A DNA stretch of 64,000 nt. Origin: Leptodactylus fallax. Its lineage: Eukaryota; Chordata; Amphibia; Anura; Leptodactylidae. Location: contig CAMRHE010000018.1 of the NCBI GenBank assembly GCA_947044405.1, positions 4,030,001 to 4,094,000 of the forward strand. Reading direction: 5' to 3'. Shown piece after piece: positions 58,916-64,000 of this stretch. Numbering within the stretch: the stretch's first letter is position 1; the number at the start of each line of letters is the position of its first letter. The position numbers and the translations under genes are program-made. The notes under the pieces were generated by a model. That model was not told the origin of the DNA. It worked only from the letters and a program-made list of their open reading frames with translations, and did no database searches.

Positions 58916-60140
58916 ACATACAGTAACTTTTAATGATTACGAGTAAAAACTGCGTACTGTATATGACGTCCACTAACACACTAAACGATGTGAACTGATA
59001 GTTTACCAAGTCCGTTGTGTAGTGTAGGGGTACGATATATTCGGAGGAAAATAAATCCCTAAACCGGGTGTTAGGGAGTTATTTTCCTCTGAAAATTGTA
59101 TATAGCAAATTAATGATAAACATTTTAACAATTGTCCAAACCCATGCACTCCAATGAATATGATATGGAAATCATGACCAGTAGCCAACAAGGAGGCTTG
59201 TCTATTGGTATATTATATTTAGTGGCACTGAATTATTAGAAGACATTCAGAGTAATGTACCCAATAATACTGTAACCATACAAAGGTCAAAATCTGCATT
59301 GGGCAAAATTTATCATGTACATTTTAGGATGCTTTATACAAAATATTATTCTCCCTTTGCTACAGTATAGCACAAGCATTGCTCTCCCTTCTCAGCTTTT
59401 CACCAACATATTTTATAGTGGCTTCTGTTAATCATAAACCCCTTTCTTGGCAAGTCGCTACCAAGAAGTTATTAAACTCTCCAGCACCAGAGCACCGTGT
59501 CTTCAAACTTAAGTAGTTTTCTGTCAATCAAGTCACATACGTTCTTTTCAGCTTCTCTCTTCAATACCTTGGAGTTTTAGATTAACTATTCTTTTTTAAA
59601 TTTTTACTGGGAGGAACAATGATATAACACGATTCAAACTGATGAAATGTGTTCTGTGTTCTACTTAGAGTCATATGAATCAAGTAACCTATACACACTT
59701 TAACATTTTCCAAAAACCCTGATATGCGTGGGACTGACATCGTGTTGGATTATTAGATTTTCCTGAGCTCAGGGGAGCTCCTTGATTACCAAATACTGAA
59801 AATATAAAACCAAGCAATATCATATATTACTATGTCAAATATATAAAGTGATGCAAAATATGTTGGTTCCATTTAAATAAAAAATATTTATTATTATTAT
59901 TATTATTAGCAGTAGTATTACTATTTGGAATATCTTAGCTTTCTGGCGGTGGCTTATAGACGGATCGTGTCGTGACCGGGAGCATGGGAATTTAACACTT
60001 TACATTTTTCTAAGGATGTGCAGAGACCTGGGAGACCCTACAGGGTGATTTGTGGCAAAAATGGGAGTAGACTTTAAAGGGGCGTGTCGTGTATAAAAGG
60101 GCATAGTTACTTATATCCAGACCCCATAAAATCCCATATA
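58916..60140. other. Intron or flank, no gene seen
   Basis: A (TTA)n run at 59888-59908. Nothing else recognised before Tc1 copy B. Confidence 0.45.
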
Positions 60141-61707
60141 CAGTCATGGCCAAAAGTTTTGAGAATGACACAAATATTATATTTTCACATGATCTGCTGC
60201 CCTCTGGTTTTTATGTGTGTTTGTCAGATGTTTTTATCACATACAGAAATATAATTGCATTCATATTATGAGTAACAGAAGCTTATATTGACAGTTAGAA
60301 TGAGTTAATGCAGCAAGTCAATATTTGCAGTGTTGACCCTTCTTCTTCAGGACCTCTGCAATTCTCCCTGGCATGCTCTCAATCAACTTCTGGACCAAAT
60401 CCTGACTGATAGCAGTCCATTCTTGCAGAATCAATGCTTTAATTTTGTCTGAATTTGTTGGTCTTTGTTTGTCCACCCGTCTCTTGATGATTGACCACAA
60501 GTTCTCAATGGGATTAAGATCTGGGGAGTTTCCAGGCCATGGACCCAAAATCTCTATGTTTTGTTCCCTGAGCCATTTAGTTATCACCTTTGCTTTATGG
60601 CAAGGTGCTCCATCATGCTGGAAAAGGCATTGTTGAGCGCCAAACTGCTCTTGGACGGTTGGGAGAAGTTGCTCTTGGAGGACATTCTGGTACCATTCTT
60701 TATTCATGGCTGTGTTTTTAGGCAAGACTGTGAGAGAGCCGATTCCCTTGGCTGAGAAGCAACCCCACACATGAATGGTTTCAGGATGCTTTACAGTTGG
60801 CATGAGACAAGACTGGTGGTAGCGCTCACCTCTTCTTCTCCGAATAAGCTGTTTTCCAGATGTTCCAAACAATCGAAAAGGGGATTCATCAGAGAAAATG
60901 ACTTTACCCCAGTCCTCAGCAGTCCACTCCCTGTACCTTTTGCAGAATATCAGTCTGTCCCTGATGTTTTTTCTGGTGAGAAGTGGCTTCTTTGCTGCCC
61001 TCCTTGAGACCAGGTCTTGCTCCAAGAGTCTCCGCCTCACAGTGCGTGCAGATGCACTCACACCTGCCTGCTGCCATTCCTCAGCAAGCTCTGCACTGCT
61101 GGTAGCCCCATCCCGCAGCTGAAACACTTTTAAGAGACGGTCCTGCCGCTTGCTGGTCTTTCTTGGGCGCCCTGGAGCCTTTTTGGCACCAATGGAACCT
61201 CTCTCCTTGAAGTTCTTGATGATGCGATAGATTGTTGACTGAGGTGCAATCTTTCTAGCTGCAATACTCTTCCCAGTTAGGCCATTTTTGTGCAGTGCAA
61301 TGATGACTGCACGTGTTTCTTTAGAGATAACCATGGTTAACAGAAGAGAAACAATGATGGCAAGCACCAGCCTCCTTTTAAAGTGTCCAGTGGTGTCATT
61401 CTTACTTAATCATGACAGATTGATCTCCAGCCCTGTCCTCATCAACACCCACACCTGTGTTAATGGAGCAATCACTGAAACGATGTTAGGTGGTCCTTTT
61501 AAGGCAGGGCTGCAATGATGTTGAAATGTGTTTTGGGGGATAAAGTTCATTTTCTAGGCAAATATTGACTTTGCAAGTAATTGCTGTTAAGCTGATCACT
61601 CTTTATAACATTCTGGAGTATATGCAAATTGCCATTAGAAAAACTGAAGCAGTAGACTTTGTAAAAATTAATATTTGTATCATTCTCAAAACTTTTGGCC
61701 ATGACTG
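60141..61707 (-). mobile_element. Tc1-like transposon, DD35E family, copy B (full length)
   Basis: A 1567-bp element with ends CAGTCATGGCCAAAAGTTTT and complement, flanked by TA (60139-60140, 61708-61709). Same length and layout as copy A 31 kb away and same orientation. 13 differences by eye, three of them in the left non-coding part and one in the right. Confidence 0.96.
60318..61334 (-). CDS. Tc1-like DD35E transposase, copy B (338 aa, apparently intact)
   Basis: Same architecture as copy A: start at 61334 in ACCATGG (a longer 349-residue start at 61367 is possible), helix-turn-helix domain, GRPRK at 55-59, D149, D241 and E277 with 35 residues between the last two. Differences from copy A in 338 numbering: A50, R66, G76, D107, P117, T120, N123, N269 and R291 here. 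R66 (RQDRLL) and N269 (PGNSPDLNP) look like the family-typical residues, so copy B is the better candidate for an active enzyme. No stops or frameshifts. Confidence 0.95.
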   Translation of the reverse strand: MVISKETRAVIIALHKNGLTGKSIAARKIAPQSTIYRIIKNFKERGSIGAKKAPGRPRKTSKRQDRLLKVFQLRDGATSSAELAEEWQQAGVSASARTVRRRLLEQDLVSRRAAKKPLLTRKNIRDRLIFCKRYREWTAEDWGKVIFSDESPFRLFGTSGKQLIRRRRGERYHQSCLMPTVKHPETIHVWGCFSAKGIGSLTVLPKNTAMNKEWYQNVLQEQLLPTVQEQFGAQQCLFQHDGAPCHKAKVITKWLREQNIEILGPWPGNSPDLNPIENLWSIIKRRVDKQRPTNSDKIKALILQEWTAISQDLVQKLIESMPGRIAEVLKKKGQHCKY

Positions 61708-61788
61708 TAATAATATTAGATCTCTGACTGTTACTATTTAATTAAAAAAAACAATTAGTGATCACTCTAAATATTTTTTTGGGCAATA

Positions 61789-61838
<50 letters not shown>
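61789..61838. repeat. (AC)n(AT)n compound microsatellite
   Basis: About six AC units followed by 18 or so AT units, 80 bp right of Tc1 copy B. Confidence 0.95.
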
Positions 61839-61841
<3 letters not shown>

Positions 61842-64000
61842 AATAATAAAAATTGCTAAAGCCTTATTTTTATAATTTTTTTTATAGGTATGTCTTTTTC
61901 TCATACCAAGCTTTTTCTTTCCTTTCATCTGTATAATATATAGAGAAATCTCTCTATATACCAGTACATTGTATGCTTAATGATATATTTTCTAGGCATA
62001 CAATGTACTGGCATATAAAGATATCTCTATATACCAATGCATTATGTAGGGACATTACAATACTACTGCAGCTTAATATAAGAAAAAAAAAAGTCTATTG
62101 ACCTAATACAGCTTGTGGCTCAGTCAGTAGGGTAGACAGCCTTACATACTCTGTGTCATGGGCTCAGATACCTAAGGAAAAAAGTTATTAGTTAAACTTC
62201 TAATTCATAGAAGATCTCCTGACAACTTCCTTATTAATATTCACAGTGCAGTGAATACTAATGAGCTGGCAACTGGGTAAAAAAACTATTCAACGGGTGA
62301 CCTCACATGTTTTCAAAATTGTGCCAATCTTTACCTATGTTCTTTCAAATTATACTACACAAGATTTATCAACATGGTGCAAGCATTGTATACATTTTGA
62401 GCAATTTGTGATATTTTGATATTTTTTTGTCAACAAGAAATGTGGTTGGTTCTCAAACATATGAAGAAAGTGACAATCATTTTTCAGACAATACAGAAGA
62501 ATGCCATAGTCAGAAAAAAAGTTAGCCCTAGAGGTCTGCAAGCAATATTACATATATTAAAATGTTTCCTGAATTTTTTCAAATATTTCCTAAGACTTTG
62601 AAACTATATAAAAGACATAGTTAATACTCAACCTTTAAATGTCAAACAATTCCAGCACCACTGCTCAGCCAATCACTGGCTTATGTGGTCATATATGCAT
62701 GTACAGCATGTGACAGCTGAGGCCAGTGATTGGCTGCAGCATTTACATGAATGATGAATGTGATGTCATCACTACAGGACCAGGGGAACAAGAAAGACAG
62801 AGACAGGAGCTGTGATACTAAAATGGTGGGACATTAAAAATTTTGAGTATACCCTGTTTCTTTCTTGTACAGTATTATGCCCCTAGGCAATTTATAAAAA
62901 TCTCGGATTAACCCTTTAGTTTACAATAAATCAACTCATGTCAGAACATAAGATACCATAAGGCTTCTTTCACATCCGCACCGGGTGTCCGGCCGGCACA
63001 GATGTGACCAAAAGAACAGACGTCGTAACTGTGCTGTTATACTTCTTAAAATGATAATATGTACAGCTCTTATTAGTAAAATTTTAATTAATGTTTATAA
63101 AAAAAAACTAAACAAATTTTAAGGCATCAGACAATATATGGGATAATGAACATTAAAATCATGTTTGTCACATAAATGTGTTTTACACTATTCATAAGAC
63201 AGCTCTGACCTGTCTATAAATTTAGCACATTTAGCATCTTTTTAGCACATTTTATATTCAATGCATTCCTCTTCCAGGCAGGCAACACAAATAAACTGGA
63301 AGTGTATACAGACTAAGAAGCTCACTCAGGGACACTGTCTAGGCAGGGTTGTCAACTGTCTGTAAGTTCCTGGACAGTACATGGGAACTCTATCTAGTGT
63401 CTGTGAAAAAAATGGATATATTTATATGCTTTATTTTGAGGCTGATGGTACTTGAGCAGGTCAATAAGATTATATTGGTTTATATTGAAATATTACTTAT
63501 TATACTTTTAGTATATTTTTATCATTCATTATAGTTTTTTAATTTGGTTGTAAAAGATGTTAGTTGTCTGTGATTTTTGACTAAGTTGTTGTGACAAAAA
63601 GAGAAATTCAGGTTGACGTATCCATAAGATAGAAGATAAATTGGTGGTTGGTGGGGGTCTAACTGCTGAGGCACCCACTGATCTTGGGATTTTACCCCCA
63701 TTGGAAACACAGCCAAAATGAAGGCAGCTAAATCCCTGGAGAACACAGACATGCCCACGCTCCCTTTTACTTCAATGGCAGCGCTGTTGTGAATGCAGTA
63801 AAAGATGAAGGCAGCTGAATCCCTGGTGGAGAGGATAAATATTGTTGGTAGCATAACCCTGTTAATTTGGTCCCTCAGCTGCTGGCATGTAAGAACCCTA
63901 TGTCTGTAAACCTTCAGTTTCCATTTATTCTGCCATACCGTGCTTAAACATAATGCTGACCAGGATTCATTTAATGGCAAATTATGAGATTTCGCTTAAA
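61839..64000. other. Intron or flank, no gene seen
   Basis: Bases 61940-62040 contain a short inverted duplicate (ATACCAGTACATTGTATGC / GCATACAATGTACTGGCAT). An inverted pair lies at 62661-62740. Bases 62960-63000 resemble the edge of a repeat (CTTTCACATCCGCACCGGG). The minus-strand open frame at 63522-63980 has no recognised motif. Confidence 0.4.
62661..62740. repeat. Inverted repeat around GCCAATCACTGGC
   Basis: CAGCCAATCACTGGC at 62666-62680 and GCCAGTGATTGGCTG at 62722-62737 form 15-bp arms. Confidence 0.7.

Noticed and set aside
59940..60115. Promoter-like stretch with GTATAAAAGGGC and higher GC
   Set aside because: A TATA-like string alone, with no downstream gene or exon, is insufficient.
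63522..63980. 152-codon minus-strand open frame at the right edge
   Set aside because: No motif or homology recognised; no start context or splice support.

Overview
This window is nuclear DNA from a vertebrate, most likely a frog (probably a neobatrachian). The evidence is a three-exon fragment of a spliced vertebrate gene lying in intron-scale, AT-rich DNA. That DNA is packed with Tc1-type transposons and short inverted-repeat elements that begin AAAGGGGTTGTCC or GGCTGAGGCCCCAC, which I associate with frog genomes. The clade is an inference; vertebrate is secure. There are no operons, CRISPR arrays, rRNA or tRNA genes, and no prokaryotic features.

Host gene: three minus-strand exons (33016-33107, 16434-16557, 11086-11317) join in one reading frame with correct GT/AG sites and matching phases (0/2, 2/0, 0/1). 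They encode about 149 residues of tetratricopeptide repeats, which I recognise as the C-terminal part of TTC29, an axonemal/ciliary TPR protein. Upstream exons lie beyond the right edge or were not found. The last coding exon was not found either. Most of the window is therefore TTC29 intron or flank.

Mobile DNA, left to right: nested PIF/Harbinger-like MITEs (3493-3902), a 382-bp fold-back MITE (4690-5071), a dead Tc1 copy (5555-6874), more MITEs (9.7-16 kb), and two further dead copies of the same DD34E Tc1 family (16718-17864 and 19937-21470). Then comes a 3.45-kb hAT-type element with a perfect 8-bp target duplication (22085-25539), containing nested TTAA MITEs and a 31-bp minisatellite. 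A second minisatellite follows (25787-26142). Two nearly identical 1567-bp Tc1-like elements, each with an uninterrupted transposase, lie at 27534-29100 and 60141-61707. Between them are an L2/CR1-type LINE 3' end (31197-31910), a 168-bp tandem duplication (33603-33917), a hAT MITE with a perfect 8-bp duplication (36812-37216), several TTAA MITEs, and an old Tc1 element (49230-51690) split by a later insertion carrying a degenerate tandem repeat.

The only apparently intact protein genes are the two transposases. They have DD35E catalytic spacing, unlike the DD34E of the other family. Their copies differ at 13 of 1567 positions in my by-eye comparison. I found no previously undescribed biological system. 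The most useful leads are the young DD35E pair, the composite hAT element and a few repeat-poor intronic stretches that could be regulatory.
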